Source: JAXHUM01 sp034189325 (lineage in GTDB: Bacteria; Desulfobacterota; DSM-4660; Desulfatiglandales; Desulfatiglandaceae). Taken from it: DNA of 64,000 nucleotides. The stretch lies in assembly GCA_034189325.1 (NCBI GenBank), contig JAXHUM010000110.1, positions 1 through 64,000 on the forward strand, read 5' to 3'. Both the position numbers and the translations under genes were made by a program. A model generated the notes under the pieces. The model ran no database searches. It had not been told where the DNA came from and worked only from the letters and a program-made list of their open reading frames with translations. Shown here piece after piece: positions 18,270 to 30,641 of the stretch (position 1 is its first letter; each line of letters opens with the position of its first letter).

Positions 18270-19776
18270 AGAATGAAGACCGCCCCCTATTGGACGGCTT
18301 CATTTCCTTTCTTGCCCCCGGCTTTTGTTGATCATCCATTCTTCTTCCCTGGTCTAATTCATAGCGGCTTTTGTCTTGGGGTCTTCTCTTCAATGGCTGT
18401 ACATTGGGATCCACTCTGGGTGCCTTGTATCTTTGAGGCGGGATGTCTTTGTCTCTAAACTGACTACGAGGCTTGGACCGAATGGGCGACGTGAGAGCCT
18501 TTATCCTGGCCGGCTCGGCGGTCCTGTAAATAGTCTCCCCCTTTTTAGCCCGTTTCGGCACCTCTCGATCATCTCTCTTCTTAAGGTAGCGGCTCAAGTC
18601 CTTCTTTTGTCGATCTATATGTTTTCGGTGGTTGTTGTCTACGCGCTTGAATCGCCACGACGTATCTTTGTTTTTTGATACGTCATGGAGCGGTTTGGCA
18701 ATAATCTCCCTTCCGTCTCTTGTTTTCCATCCCCTGGATCTGATTTCAGTCATCTTCTGAAGCTTGCGGCTGGGACGTGCCTCAATGTGATCTCTCCTGT
18801 GCCTGTAGTCTTCCTTAATTCGTCTCTCCCAATCGGGATTATGACGATATTTCCATCGTTGATGGGTGTATATGGGGTCATAATAGTGACGCCGGGCGTG
18901 TGGAGAGAACCAGGGGAAGAAGCCTTTCCTGTAATAGCGGACATCGTAATAGTCACCAAAGTAGTAGTGATTGTAGCGGGGCCTCAGAAAGAGACTTCCA
19001 AAAAACAGATCCAGATTTATCACCATGACCGGTGAATAGCGAAAGCGATGTCTCTTGTGAATGTGAATACCGAAATAAACCGGTGCGAACAGGACCCCCC
19101 GGCGAGGGACAAGGTAGTCCCAATAACCCCCGACAAAAACGTAACCGCGAGGGGTCCACTTATAGTGGGAAGGGACCCAGACCCAGTCAGTATGCATCCT
19201 TGCCCAGAGTCCCGGTCTCCAGAGATAATGACCTCGGGACCAGATCCAACAGCCGGGTATCCACCCATATTCCGATGAGGGTGCGTAAATATTAGGTCCC
19301 GATTCCACCGTGACGGGCGGCTCGGGCAGGTATTCGGTCTCATGACCATCCGCTTTAGCCCAGTACCCGGAAACCCACTGATAACCCTCCGAAGTCCTGG
19401 CCCAATACCCCGGCACCCATTCCCTGTCAGGAGGAGGGACACGCCAGAGGCCGCTCACCCAGATGTAGTCATTCATCTCATCATCCCACGCCCAGTAGCC
19501 TGGTATCCACTGAACATCCTCTCCTTCCGGCATCTGGTCGGGTGGCGATTCTTCAATCGGCTTGGGAGGGGCCTTTTGAACCGTTACGCCCTCTTCGGAA
19601 TCGAATTCAACGGTTTCAGCAAATGCCTCATGTATCGGCCCGCGCGTAAGGACTTCGACCTCTTCTTCGGCAAATGCAACAGCCCTTCCCGTGATAATCG
19701 GGCCGAAACTCAAACCGGCTCCAACTAAAACCAGGACGAGAAAAAAGCAGAAATAGGCCTTAATATGCGGTTTCAT
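18268..19776 (-). CDS. Exported WxxGxW (YXWGXW) repeat protein
   Basis: The start at 19776 (MKPHIKAYF) has AAGGAG upstream. The 502-residue protein has a signal peptide or anchor (FFLVLVLVGAGLSF) and then a run of W-x-x-G-x-W repeats between residues about 85 and 235: WIPGYW, WVSGLW, WVPGYW, WVSGYW, WIPGCW, WRPGLW and degenerate WVPSHY and VGGYW. The second half is very basic and rich in Arg, Lys, His, Tyr and Pro without clear domains. Such repeats occur in envelope proteins of uncertain role. The basic tail suggests binding to an anionic polymer or wall material, which is inference. Confidence 0.8.
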   Translation of the reverse strand: MKPHIKAYFCFFLVLVLVGAGLSFGPIITGRAVAFAEEEVEVLTRGPIHEAFAETVEFDSEEGVTVQKAPPKPIEESPPDQMPEGEDVQWIPGYWAWDDEMNDYIWVSGLWRVPPPDREWVPGYWARTSEGYQWVSGYWAKADGHETEYLPEPPVTVESGPNIYAPSSEYGWIPGCWIWSRGHYLWRPGLWARMHTDWVWVPSHYKWTPRGYVFVGGYWDYLVPRRGVLFAPVYFGIHIHKRHRFRYSPVMVINLDLFFGSLFLRPRYNHYYFGDYYDVRYYRKGFFPWFSPHARRHYYDPIYTHQRWKYRHNPDWERRIKEDYRHRRDHIEARPSRKLQKMTEIRSRGWKTRDGREIIAKPLHDVSKNKDTSWRFKRVDNNHRKHIDRQKKDLSRYLKKRDDREVPKRAKKGETIYRTAEPARIKALTSPIRSKPRSQFRDKDIPPQRYKAPRVDPNVQPLKRRPQDKSRYELDQGRRMDDQQKPGARKEMKPSNRGRSSF

Positions 19777-19886
19777 GTCCCTTGCTCCTTGTATATCTAT
19801 GGGTTCGCTGCGCACATTCTCAGGGATGCCCCCTCGCAACCGGCAAAAGAGACTATTTCACAGTATTTTGCCGGGGGCACCACATT

Positions 19887-20279
19887 CTATGGGCACCCCT
19901 CTTCTCCGGCACCTATGAGGGGAAGTTGTTTATCGATCTCAAAAAAGACCAAAAACCGTGGACCGCCCTTTTCTTTTTCAGGCGGATAACTCCTTCTTCT
20001 TATGGAGTAAAGCAGATCCGAGTCCTGTTCCTCTCGAGTTTTTGTGAGGAACAACCGTATTCCCTTATATCCCGGGCCATCCTCCATAAACAGGTAAGCA
20101 GCGTGGGCATTGGTTTGGAGATTGTGATGGGATAATTTGTCAGCCATGATAAAGGCTATACTGCCATCCTCCATGAAGTGGGGCTTTCCATAAACGGCCA
20201 GGTCCACCTTGCCCTCCTTGTCCGAGGTGGCCAGTACGGAACGACCTTCAACCTTTTGAAAGTATTCTCGAAGATCCAT
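19887..20279 (-). CDS. Pyridoxamine 5'-phosphate oxidase-like flavin-binding protein
   Basis: A 130-residue split-barrel protein with AGGAGG before ATG. It opens MDLREYFQKVEGRSVLATSD, followed by DLAVYGKPHF and DGSIAFIMAD, the family's typical strands, and HAAYLFMEDG and GIRLFLTKT later. Members of this size bind FMN, F420 or haem and act on small redox substrates; the specific ligand is not clear. It stands alone between the WxxGxW gene and the carboxyltransferase. Confidence 0.8.
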   Translation of the reverse strand: MDLREYFQKVEGRSVLATSDKEGKVDLAVYGKPHFMEDGSIAFIMADKLSHHNLQTNAHAAYLFMEDGPGYKGIRLFLTKTREEQDSDLLYSIRRRSYPPEKEKGGPRFLVFFEIDKQLPLIGAGEEGCP

Positions 20280-20372
20280 TTTTTCCTCCTGTTTTTTGAG
20301 TGACTACAAAAGCCCTCCGCCAAGCGCCGTTTGAAGCCCCATAGGGTATCTCAAGGCCTGGGCCACTCAGGT

Positions 20373-21944
20373 CTACCAAGTATCGATAAAGGTGCGCCGT
20401 CTATTGAGAGAAGGCTTTGGGCTGGGGGCTGAAGCAAAGGCCTTGATGACGACGTCACGGGTGTCAACAGGATCAATGACGGCGTCTATTTCCAGATGCG
20501 TTGCTGCTTCGGTCGCCTTTCCCTCCTCATACATCTTGGCCAATAGCTTGTCGAAAAGCTGTCGGCGCTCAGTTTCATCCTCCACTGCTTCCAGTTCCTT
20601 CTTATAGCCCAGGAGCACCGCGCCCTCAAGGCCCATGCCCCCGATCTCTCCGGTAGGCCAGGCAGCCATGTAGACCGGGGCGCCAAAGCTGCCGCCCGTC
20701 ATGGCCATGGCGCCGAGGCCGTAACCCTTGCGCAGGAGGATGGAGACCATGGGAACGGTTATGGTGGCCCCGGTAACGAACATCCTGGACATGCGGCGGA
20801 CGGCCGACTGGGCATCGCTGTCGGGCCCCACCATAAAGCCGGGGGTATCTGTGAGTGTGAGGATGGGCAATTCAAAAGCATCACAAAGCTGCAGGAAGCG
20901 TGCGCCCTTTTCCGCCGACTCGGCATCCACGGCCCCTCCCAGATGGTAACCGTCATTGGCGATCAAACCGATCGGCCTTCCCTCCAACCGAATAAAACCG
21001 GTCACCATCCCCGGGCCGTAGGCGCGACGGAGTTCGATAAAGGAATCCACATCCGCCAGGGTCTCTATGACCCGTCTTATGGGGTAAGTCCGACGCCTAT
21101 TCTCCGGCACGAGATCTCGCAGCGAGCCCTGGTCCGGACAGGACCAATCCTTGAGAGAGCCCTGGAAGAGGCCCAGCAGTCTTTTGGCAATCTCCGTTGC
21201 TTCGGCCTCATCGTCCGCCACGATATCGACGACCCCGTTCTTCTCCTGGACTTCTATAGGCCCGATTTCAGTAGGTTCGAAAACCCCCAGACCACCTCCT
21301 TCGATCATGGCGGGGCCAGCCATCCCGATCCAGGACGTCCTGGTCGCAATGGTGATATCGGCACATCCGAAAAGCACGGCATTGCCGGCAAAGCAGAAAC
21401 CGTTATTGATGGCTATACGCGGGATCAGTCCACTCATTCCCGCCCAGGTGTGGAAAGACTGGAGATGAAGCCCGGCAATCTGGGTGGTCACGTCCGTATC
21501 TCCGGGCCGCCCTCCCCCTCCCTCCGTATACACGATCATGGGCAGTTTCCATTCCTCGGCAAGCTCGAAGATACGATCGAGTTTCTTGTGGTGGTAATAC
21601 CCCTGGGTTCCTGCCAGAACAGAATAATCATAGACCGCCACGGCAACGCGACTCTTGTCGGTACCGAATTGATGCCGGTTAATGGTGGCCACCCCTGTAA
21701 TCACGCCGTCTCCGGCCGTGTTGATCTGCAGATCCTCATAGTCGCGACGGTTTCTCTGGGCTGCTATTCCCAGTTGTCCGTATTCTATCAAGGAATCGGG
21801 ATCAACGAGATCGATTAGGTTTTCACGGGCCGTTCGATAACCCACGCTATGACGTTTTTCCGCAGCTCCTTGACGTACGCTGTCGAGGGTACGGGACAAT
21901 CGGGTTCGCAAGTTAGCCAGTTCCGGACGGATGTCATTGCTCAT
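20373..21944 (-). CDS. Acyl-CoA carboxylase carboxyltransferase subunit
   Basis: A 523-residue biotin-dependent carboxyltransferase of the propionyl/acetyl-CoA carboxylase beta type. Two crotonase-like halves are visible: N-half with GDGVITGVATINRHQ, YTEGGGGRPGDTD and GLGVFEP; C-half with GFIRLEGRPIGLIANDGYH, TDTPGFMVGPDSD and GSFGAPVYMAAWPTGEIGGMG. It transfers CO2 from carboxybiotin to an acyl-CoA. No biotin carboxylase or biotin carrier gene adjoins it, so it must use partners encoded elsewhere. It could supply methylmalonyl-CoA or a related branched substrate. A C-terminal arginine-rich end (SLNRRRTFIDTW) is unusual but short. Confidence 0.85.
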   Translation of the reverse strand: MSNDIRPELANLRTRLSRTLDSVRQGAAEKRHSVGYRTARENLIDLVDPDSLIEYGQLGIAAQRNRRDYEDLQINTAGDGVITGVATINRHQFGTDKSRVAVAVYDYSVLAGTQGYYHHKKLDRIFELAEEWKLPMIVYTEGGGGRPGDTDVTTQIAGLHLQSFHTWAGMSGLIPRIAINNGFCFAGNAVLFGCADITIATRTSWIGMAGPAMIEGGGLGVFEPTEIGPIEVQEKNGVVDIVADDEAEATEIAKRLLGLFQGSLKDWSCPDQGSLRDLVPENRRRTYPIRRVIETLADVDSFIELRRAYGPGMVTGFIRLEGRPIGLIANDGYHLGGAVDAESAEKGARFLQLCDAFELPILTLTDTPGFMVGPDSDAQSAVRRMSRMFVTGATITVPMVSILLRKGYGLGAMAMTGGSFGAPVYMAAWPTGEIGGMGLEGAVLLGYKKELEAVEDETERRQLFDKLLAKMYEEGKATEAATHLEIDAVIDPVDTRDVVIKAFASAPSPKPSLNRRRTFIDTW

Positions 21945-21986
21945 TTAGAGACCTTTCTCCTTTTGTTAGAAAAACTGTTCACAACT

Positions 21987-22129
21987 GAGCCGGTTCCAAA
22001 ATGTTCAATTTTGTTCGAGGTCAAGGACAGGCTAAAATTTTAATCACAGGAATACATTGAGTATTTCGAGGATTAAAATGTGAGCCTGACGTAGAGATCG
22101 GACAAAAGGGGGCGTTTTGAAATTGGCTC
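21987..22129. repeat. Palindromic dispersed repeat, copy A
   Basis: A 143-bp element with terminal inverted repeats gagccggttccaaaa and ttttgaaattggctc. Inside are two more nested inverted pairs: ttttgttcga with tcggacaaaa, and attttaatc with gattaaaat, so the single strand can fold into a long interrupted hairpin. Two further copies are at 58366-58507 and 59861-60002. It has no coding capacity. It resembles MITE or REP-type elements. Confidence 0.85.
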
Positions 22130-22213
22130 GACTGTCTCGATTATAAGATCTGGCGGTGTGAGAGTCAATGGGCCGCACCTCTCCTGTTCGAGGCCTTTCT
22201 TCTCATGATCTCT

Positions 22214-22246
22214 ACAAAAAAAGGCCCCTCCGAAGAAGGGGCCCTG
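22214..22246 (-). terminator. Rho-independent terminator of PFOR
   Basis: On the minus strand, ggccccttct and a matching aggggcc form a GC-rich stem followed by a run of seven T. It lies about 30 bases after the PFOR stop codon. Confidence 0.85.
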
Positions 22247-22276
22247 AAAATACCGAATAAGCAACCGGGCTTTTGT

Positions 22277-25840
<3,564 letters not shown>

Positions 25841-25936
25841 TTATGCTATGGTTAAGCAAGGCATGTTAATTGATTTTATTTCAAATTGAATTGAGTTAAA
25901 TTAAATATAATTTACCGTTCTGCAATAATCTTGTCC

Positions 25937-26653
25937 CTACTCCAGCTCCTCCGCAAGGATAATGGCCTCTGCCACCCGGCGCATAGATTTACGGGAATCC
26001 ATGCTCCGTTTCTGTATCCAGCGGTAGGCCTCATCTCCATCCAGCTTTCGCCGCACCATGAGAACCTCTTTGGCCTTTTCCACAAGTTTGCGAGTCTCCA
26101 ACTCTTCCTGAATCACCTTGGTCTTAACCATCAGTTCCGTGTTGAGAATGGCAACGGCGGCCTGATGGGCCACAGCCGTTATAAGGTCTATCTCTGCTCC
26201 TGAAAAATTATGGGGCTCGGATGTAAAACAGTTGAGGACCCCGATCACCTTCTCATCCCTGACTTTGAGAGGAATCCCAAGCATGGAAATCAGGCCTAGC
26301 TTTTTGGCCATCTCCTTTTCCTTGAATCGCTCTTCTTTCAAGACGTCTTTGACCACAAGCGGTTTGCCATGGGTTGCCACGTAGCCGACCACTCCTTCAT
26401 CCATATCCAGGGCCCTGTCCTTCACATATTCGTGATCAATAGCCTGCGTCGCCTTCAGACGAATCATTTTCTGTTTTTGACTCTCATCAATAAGCCATAA
26501 GGAGCATATTTCAACACCTGTGACCTTTGCCGTGACCATGACTATAAGCTTCAGGATATCCTCAAGGTAGAGGTCGGAGGTGATAGCCCGGCTGATATCC
26601 TTGATGGCCTTGATGTACTCGTTGTAAGTTTCTGCTTTAATTCTTTCCATCAT
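25937..26653 (-). CDS. GAF-ANTAR domain regulator
   Basis: A 238-residue protein. Residues about 20-165 are a GAF sensor domain (SLWLIDESQ, DEGVVGYVATHGKPLVV, LGIPLKVRDEKVIGVLNC, FSGAEIDLITAVAHQAAVAI). A coiled segment leads to a C-terminal ANTAR domain (about 175-235; KAKEVLMVRRKLDGDEAYRWIQ and MRRVAEAIILAEEL), which binds RNA two-hairpin sites to prevent transcription termination. It senses a small molecule or redox state through GAF. It is encoded directly upstream of PFOR on the same strand, making PFOR a candidate target. The start region has no strong ribosome site. Confidence 0.9.
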   Translation of the reverse strand: MMERIKAETYNEYIKAIKDISRAITSDLYLEDILKLIVMVTAKVTGVEICSLWLIDESQKQKMIRLKATQAIDHEYVKDRALDMDEGVVGYVATHGKPLVVKDVLKEERFKEKEMAKKLGLISMLGIPLKVRDEKVIGVLNCFTSEPHNFSGAEIDLITAVAHQAAVAILNTELMVKTKVIQEELETRKLVEKAKEVLMVRRKLDGDEAYRWIQKRSMDSRKSMRRVAEAIILAEELE

Positions 26654-27033
26654 TCATCATAATATAATGATCTGCGGTATTCCGTAAGAGCGTTAGACAA
26701 TCCGGCGTGCATATTCCTTTCTACGGTTTTCCTTGCTGCTCTGCTTTTCTCCTGTTTGTCACGGACCTCCCGCAATTGAGGTTGAAGTTTAATCATGTAT
26801 TATGATACAAAAAGCCCGAAATTAATAGTTCTTTTTCTTTTTTTGTTGCGAATCCCCACTTCTGGGCGAAGTGATGTGAGCAGGCCCTTTGTCCGGGCCG
26901 GACATAATGATGTTTGCCGGAACAGAGGGTTGATAGCCAAAGGCTAAATATTTGGGGACGATTAAACGTCCCGCGACAAGGGTATCCCCGGATGCCGATC
27001 CGGTTTGATTCCCTGAAGATTGGAGTAGTGATT
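26654..27033. other. Divergent intergenic region, GAF-ANTAR / aspS
   Basis: A 380-bp spacer that should hold promoters for both directions. The in-frame upstream part of the aspS reading frame (26914-27033) is not conserved AspRS sequence and is treated as 5' leader. No riboswitch or T-box-like structure was recognised. Confidence 0.4.
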
Positions 27034-29199
27034 GTGGACTGGAGAAATAGAGTCTATTGCGGTGAATTGAGTCCAGGGCATGTGGGCACGGATGTCCAGC
27101 TTATGGGTTGGGTGGACGCCATTCGTGACCATGGGAACCTGCTTTTCATCCATCTCATCGATATTCGGGGAATCATTCAGGTTGTCTTCGACCCAAAGCG
27201 TGACAAGGCCTGCTATGAAAAGGCATGCCGGCTCAATCCGGAATATGTTATTCAAGTCAGGGGGAGAGTTGAAAAAAGAGCAGAGGGCACGGAGAATCCA
27301 CATATTGCCGGTGGAGACATGGAGGTCTTTGCCACGGACATGACCCTCCTTTCCAAATCCAAGCCCTTGCCTTTTCAGATCTCGGAAAAGGCGATAGTGT
27401 TCGGAGAAGAGATCCAGGCGAGCCCTGAAAAGGTGGATGAAGAACTGCGTCTCCGTTATCGATATCTCGATTTCAGACGCCCCTCGGTTAAAGAACTTTT
27501 CGTCAAGAGATACCGGATCATGAAATGTATCAGAGAATGCCTGGATAAACGGCATTTTCTCGAAATAGAAACCCCCGTCCTGACAAAAAGCACCCCTGAG
27601 GGGGCGCGGGATTATCTGGTCCCGAGTAGGGTTCATCATGGGAAGTTCTATTCCCTGCCCCAGTCGCCGCAGCTCTTTAAACAGCTGCTGATGATCGGCG
27701 GAATGGATCGTTATTTCCAGATAGCCAGGTGTTTCAGGGATGAAGACCTCCGACCCAACCGTCAGCCTGAATTTACACAGCTCGACCTTGAGGCCTCTTT
27801 TGTTGATGAGGAGTTCATCTATGACGTGGTTGAGGAACTGCTGGTCAAGATCTTCGCTATTGGAAAAATCAACCTCCATCGACCCTTTCCACGGATGACA
27901 TACCAGGATGCCATGGACCGTTTCGGTACGGATCGTCCGGATCTTCGCTTTGACATGGCCTTTTATGACGTGACCGATATCCTGGCCCATACAGGTTATT
28001 CTATTTTTAAAAGGGTCATTGAGAATAGGGGAGTCATTAAGGGGTTTTGCGTCAAAGGAGGGGCTGATTTGCTGAGTAAAAACGTCCTTCAGAATGAATA
28101 CGCCATGAAGACAGTCCCTCTTTTCGGGGGAAAGGGTATGACCTGGATGAAGGTCATTGACGGGAGGCTGGAATCAAATATCGTCCAGTTCTTCACCCAA
28201 GACGAACAGGAGCGGATGATCAACCTCTTCAAGGCGAAAGAGGGCGATGTCCTTATGCTGATTGCCGACTCCTCCCCTGATCTGGTCAACAGGGTCCTGT
28301 GCAGCCTCAGGTTGCATGTGGCTGAACGACTCGGTCTGGTGGACGAGGATGTGTACCGCCCTCTATGGGTGATCGATTTCCCGCTGTTTGAACTCAAAGA
28401 GGGAAGGCCCTCCTCGCTGCATCACCCCTTTACCATGCCTGATCGAACGGATTTTGATCCGGCTGACAGAGAAGGCGTGCTTCGACTCAACTCACGGAGC
28501 TACGATGTGGTCATGAACGGCGAGGAACTGGGTGGCGGAAGTATCCGGGTACATGATATCGAGGTCCAGAAAAAGATTTTCCAGGTCCTCGGCCTGACGG
28601 ACAAGGAGGCAGAGGAAAAATTCGGATTCTTCCTCACGGCCCTGGAATACGGGGCCCCGCCCCATGGGGGACTGGCCCTCGGTATCGACCGGGTCATCGC
28701 TATGATTCTGCGCACCGGGTCTATCCGCGATGTCATTGCCTTTCCAAAAAATAGGCGGGCGATCTGTCCTCTGACCGAGGCTCCTTCTTCGGTCGATCCT
28801 TCCCAACTGGATGAACTGGGCCTGGCCCTTTCGGAAACAACGACCTCCCCCGAGGCGGCCGGAGGTCTAGCTGAACAGGTGGGGGGGCTGGATAGAGACC
28901 GCCCCTCCGAAAAGATCTCGCAGGAGGAGGTGAGGCATGTGGGGAGACTTGCGAGATTGCAGCTTTCCGATGCCGAGATTGCGGAATACCAAAGAGACCT
29001 CAATGCCATACTGGATTATGTAGATACACTGAAGGAGCTGGAAACAGAGGGTGTTGAGCCGATGAGTCATGTGCTTAAGCTCAAAAATGTCTGGCGTGAG
29101 GATGGTGACGGAAAGAGGGGGAAAACAGAAGATCTCCTATCAAATGCCCCCATGACGGAGAAAGGTTATTATAAAGTCCCCAGGATTTTGGAAGGTTAA
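27034..29199 (+). CDS. aspS-gatC: Aspartyl-tRNA synthetase fused to GatC
   Basis: Start set at a GTG (27034, VDWRNRVYCGEL) with GGAG eight bases upstream; this matches the usual AspRS N-terminus. Of 721 residues, about 1-580 are a bacterial-type AspRS: anticodon-binding OB fold (LMGWVDAIRDHGNLLFIHL), class II motif 2 (QIARCFRDEDLRPNRQPEFT), the bacterial GAD insertion, and motif 3 (GLALGIDRVIAMIL). After a low-complexity linker (about 585-626) the last 95 residues are a complete GatC: ISQEEVRHVGRLARLQLSD, DTLKELETEGVEPMSHV and KGYYKVPRILEG. gatA starts three bases later. AspRS charges tRNA-Asp (and tRNA-Asn if non-discriminating); GatC stabilises GatA and GatB. A covalent AspRS-GatC link would tether charging to amidation. 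Confidence 0.93.
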   Translation: MDWRNRVYCGELSPGHVGTDVQLMGWVDAIRDHGNLLFIHLIDIRGIIQVVFDPKRDKACYEKACRLNPEYVIQVRGRVEKRAEGTENPHIAGGDMEVFATDMTLLSKSKPLPFQISEKAIVFGEEIQASPEKVDEELRLRYRYLDFRRPSVKELFVKRYRIMKCIRECLDKRHFLEIETPVLTKSTPEGARDYLVPSRVHHGKFYSLPQSPQLFKQLLMIGGMDRYFQIARCFRDEDLRPNRQPEFTQLDLEASFVDEEFIYDVVEELLVKIFAIGKINLHRPFPRMTYQDAMDRFGTDRPDLRFDMAFYDVTDILAHTGYSIFKRVIENRGVIKGFCVKGGADLLSKNVLQNEYAMKTVPLFGGKGMTWMKVIDGRLESNIVQFFTQDEQERMINLFKAKEGDVLMLIADSSPDLVNRVLCSLRLHVAERLGLVDEDVYRPLWVIDFPLFELKEGRPSSLHHPFTMPDRTDFDPADREGVLRLNSRSYDVVMNGEELGGGSIRVHDIEVQKKIFQVLGLTDKEAEEKFGFFLTALEYGAPPHGGLALGIDRVIAMILRTGSIRDVIAFPKNRRAICPLTEAPSSVDPSQLDELGLALSETTTSPEAAGGLAEQVGGLDRDRPSEKISQEEVRHVGRLARLQLSDAEIAEYQRDLNAILDYVDTLKELETEGVEPMSHVLKLKNVWREDGDGKRGKTEDLLSNAPMTEKGYYKVPRILEG

Positions 29200-29201
29200 G
29201 C

Positions 29202-30641
29202 ATGGAACTGTGTGATCGGAATATAAGCGAACTTGCAGAGATGCTCAGAAGGGGAGATGTGAGTTCAAAGGAGATAACGGAGTCGGTCTTTGCCAGGATC
29301 AGTGAAAAAGAAGATACTATCAATGCCTATATCACAACGACCTATGACTCAGCCATGAAGCAGGCAGACATGGCTGACAAGAGATTTCGCAAGGGAGGAG
29401 ATATTCCTCTCCTGAACGGGATACCTATTGCCGTGAAAGACATCATCTGCACCAAGGGTATTCCAACGACGTGCGGATCCAAGATATTGTCCGACTTTGT
29501 CCCTACCTACAATGCCACCGCTGTTGAAAAACTGCTGGGAGATGGGGCCGTTATTGTGGGAAAGGCCAATATGGACGAATTCGGCATGGGCTCCTCCACG
29601 GAAAACAGTGTGGCAGGCCCCACCAGAAACCCCCTAAACACCGAGTGTGTGGCAGGGGGCTCAAGCGGAGGTTCCGCCGCTGCCGTAGCCGCAGGTGAAG
29701 CGATTGGGGCGGTTGGAACAGACACGGGAGGGTCCATACGGCAACCTGCCGCCTATTGCGGTGTGGTAGGGATAAAGCCGACCTACGGCAGGGTTTCGCG
29801 ATATGGTCTGATTTCCTATGCCTCCTCCCTCGATCAGATCGGGGCCATCGGCAAGACAGTCCGGGACTGTGCCGTCCTAATGGACAGCATGGCCGGGCAT
29901 GATCCTTTGGACACCACATCGGCCCAAGTGAAAAAGCCGGGGTTCCTCAACTCCCTGAATAAAGAGATCCAAGGCCTGCGCATCGGTCTTCCCAAAGAGT
30001 ATTTTGTTGAAGGACTGGATCCGAACATAAAAGAGCGGATTGAAACGGCTGTCTCTCTATTGGAGGAAAAGGGGGCGCATGTCGTTGAGATTTCCCTACC
30101 TCATGCATCCTATGCCGTCAGCTCCTATTACCTGATAGCAACGGCCGAAGCCAGCAGCAACCTCGCCAGGTACGACGGGGTCAAATATGGTTATAGATCG
30201 GAGGCTGTCTCCGATGCGGTGACAATGTATGAGACAACGAGGAGGATCGGTTTCGGAAGGGAGGTTAAGAGGAGGATTATGCTTGGCTCCTATGTCCTTT
30301 CCGCCGGTTATTACGATGCCTACTATTTGAAGGCCCAGAAGGCAAGGACCCTGATCAAGGAGGATTTTGACAGGGCCTTTGAAAAGGTCGACGCCATTGT
30401 GACGCCTGTATCGCCCTGTCTTCCCTTCAAATTGGGGGAGAAACTGGAGGATCCTTTGCGCATGTACCTGGTGGATATATACACGGTCTCGTTGAACCTG
30501 TCGGGACTGCCCGGGATGAGTGTGAATTGCGGAACGGTTGAGGGCCTACCGGTGGGGATGCAGATTATAGGGAGGGCCTTTGATGAAGCAACAGTGTTCC
30601 AGGTGGGTCACGCCTTTGAAGAGTCGACAGGAAGTAAGTAA
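29202..30641 (+). CDS. gatA: Asp-tRNA(Asn)/Glu-tRNA(Gln) amidotransferase subunit A
   Basis: A 479-residue amidase-signature enzyme. The Ser-cisSer-Lys triad is K79 (GIPIAVKDIICTKG), S154 (AGGSSGGSAAA) and S178 (GTDTGGSIRQPAA). It hydrolyses glutamine and passes ammonia to GatB. The C-terminal GLPVGMQIIGRAFDEATV is typical. It starts three bases after the AspRS-GatC fusion and is immediately followed by gatB, so the three are co-transcribed. Confidence 0.97.
   Translation: MELCDRNISELAEMLRRGDVSSKEITESVFARISEKEDTINAYITTTYDSAMKQADMADKRFRKGGDIPLLNGIPIAVKDIICTKGIPTTCGSKILSDFVPTYNATAVEKLLGDGAVIVGKANMDEFGMGSSTENSVAGPTRNPLNTECVAGGSSGGSAAAVAAGEAIGAVGTDTGGSIRQPAAYCGVVGIKPTYGRVSRYGLISYASSLDQIGAIGKTVRDCAVLMDSMAGHDPLDTTSAQVKKPGFLNSLNKEIQGLRIGLPKEYFVEGLDPNIKERIETAVSLLEEKGAHVVEISLPHASYAVSSYYLIATAEASSNLARYDGVKYGYRSEAVSDAVTMYETTRRIGFGREVKRRIMLGSYVLSAGYYDAYYLKAQKARTLIKEDFDRAFEKVDAIVTPVSPCLPFKLGEKLEDPLRMYLVDIYTVSLNLSGLPGMSVNCGTVEGLPVGMQIIGRAFDEATVFQVGHAFEESTGSK

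Larger units (their letters stand above)
21945..22276. other. Intergenic region holding repeat copy A and the PFOR terminator
   Basis: Between two minus-strand genes. It carries repeat copy A (21987-22129) and, nearer PFOR, a terminator hairpin; nothing else was found. The promoter of the carboxyltransferase must lie at or within the repeat. Confidence 0.6.

Noticed and set aside
20943..21818. 291-codon plus-strand frame opposite the carboxyltransferase
   Set aside because: It is a shadow of a well-conserved gene on the other strand and has no recognisable domain.
26962..27990. 342-codon minus-strand frame opposite aspS
   Set aside because: It runs antisense to the conserved AspRS core, has no family features, and its length is explained by codon bias of the true gene.
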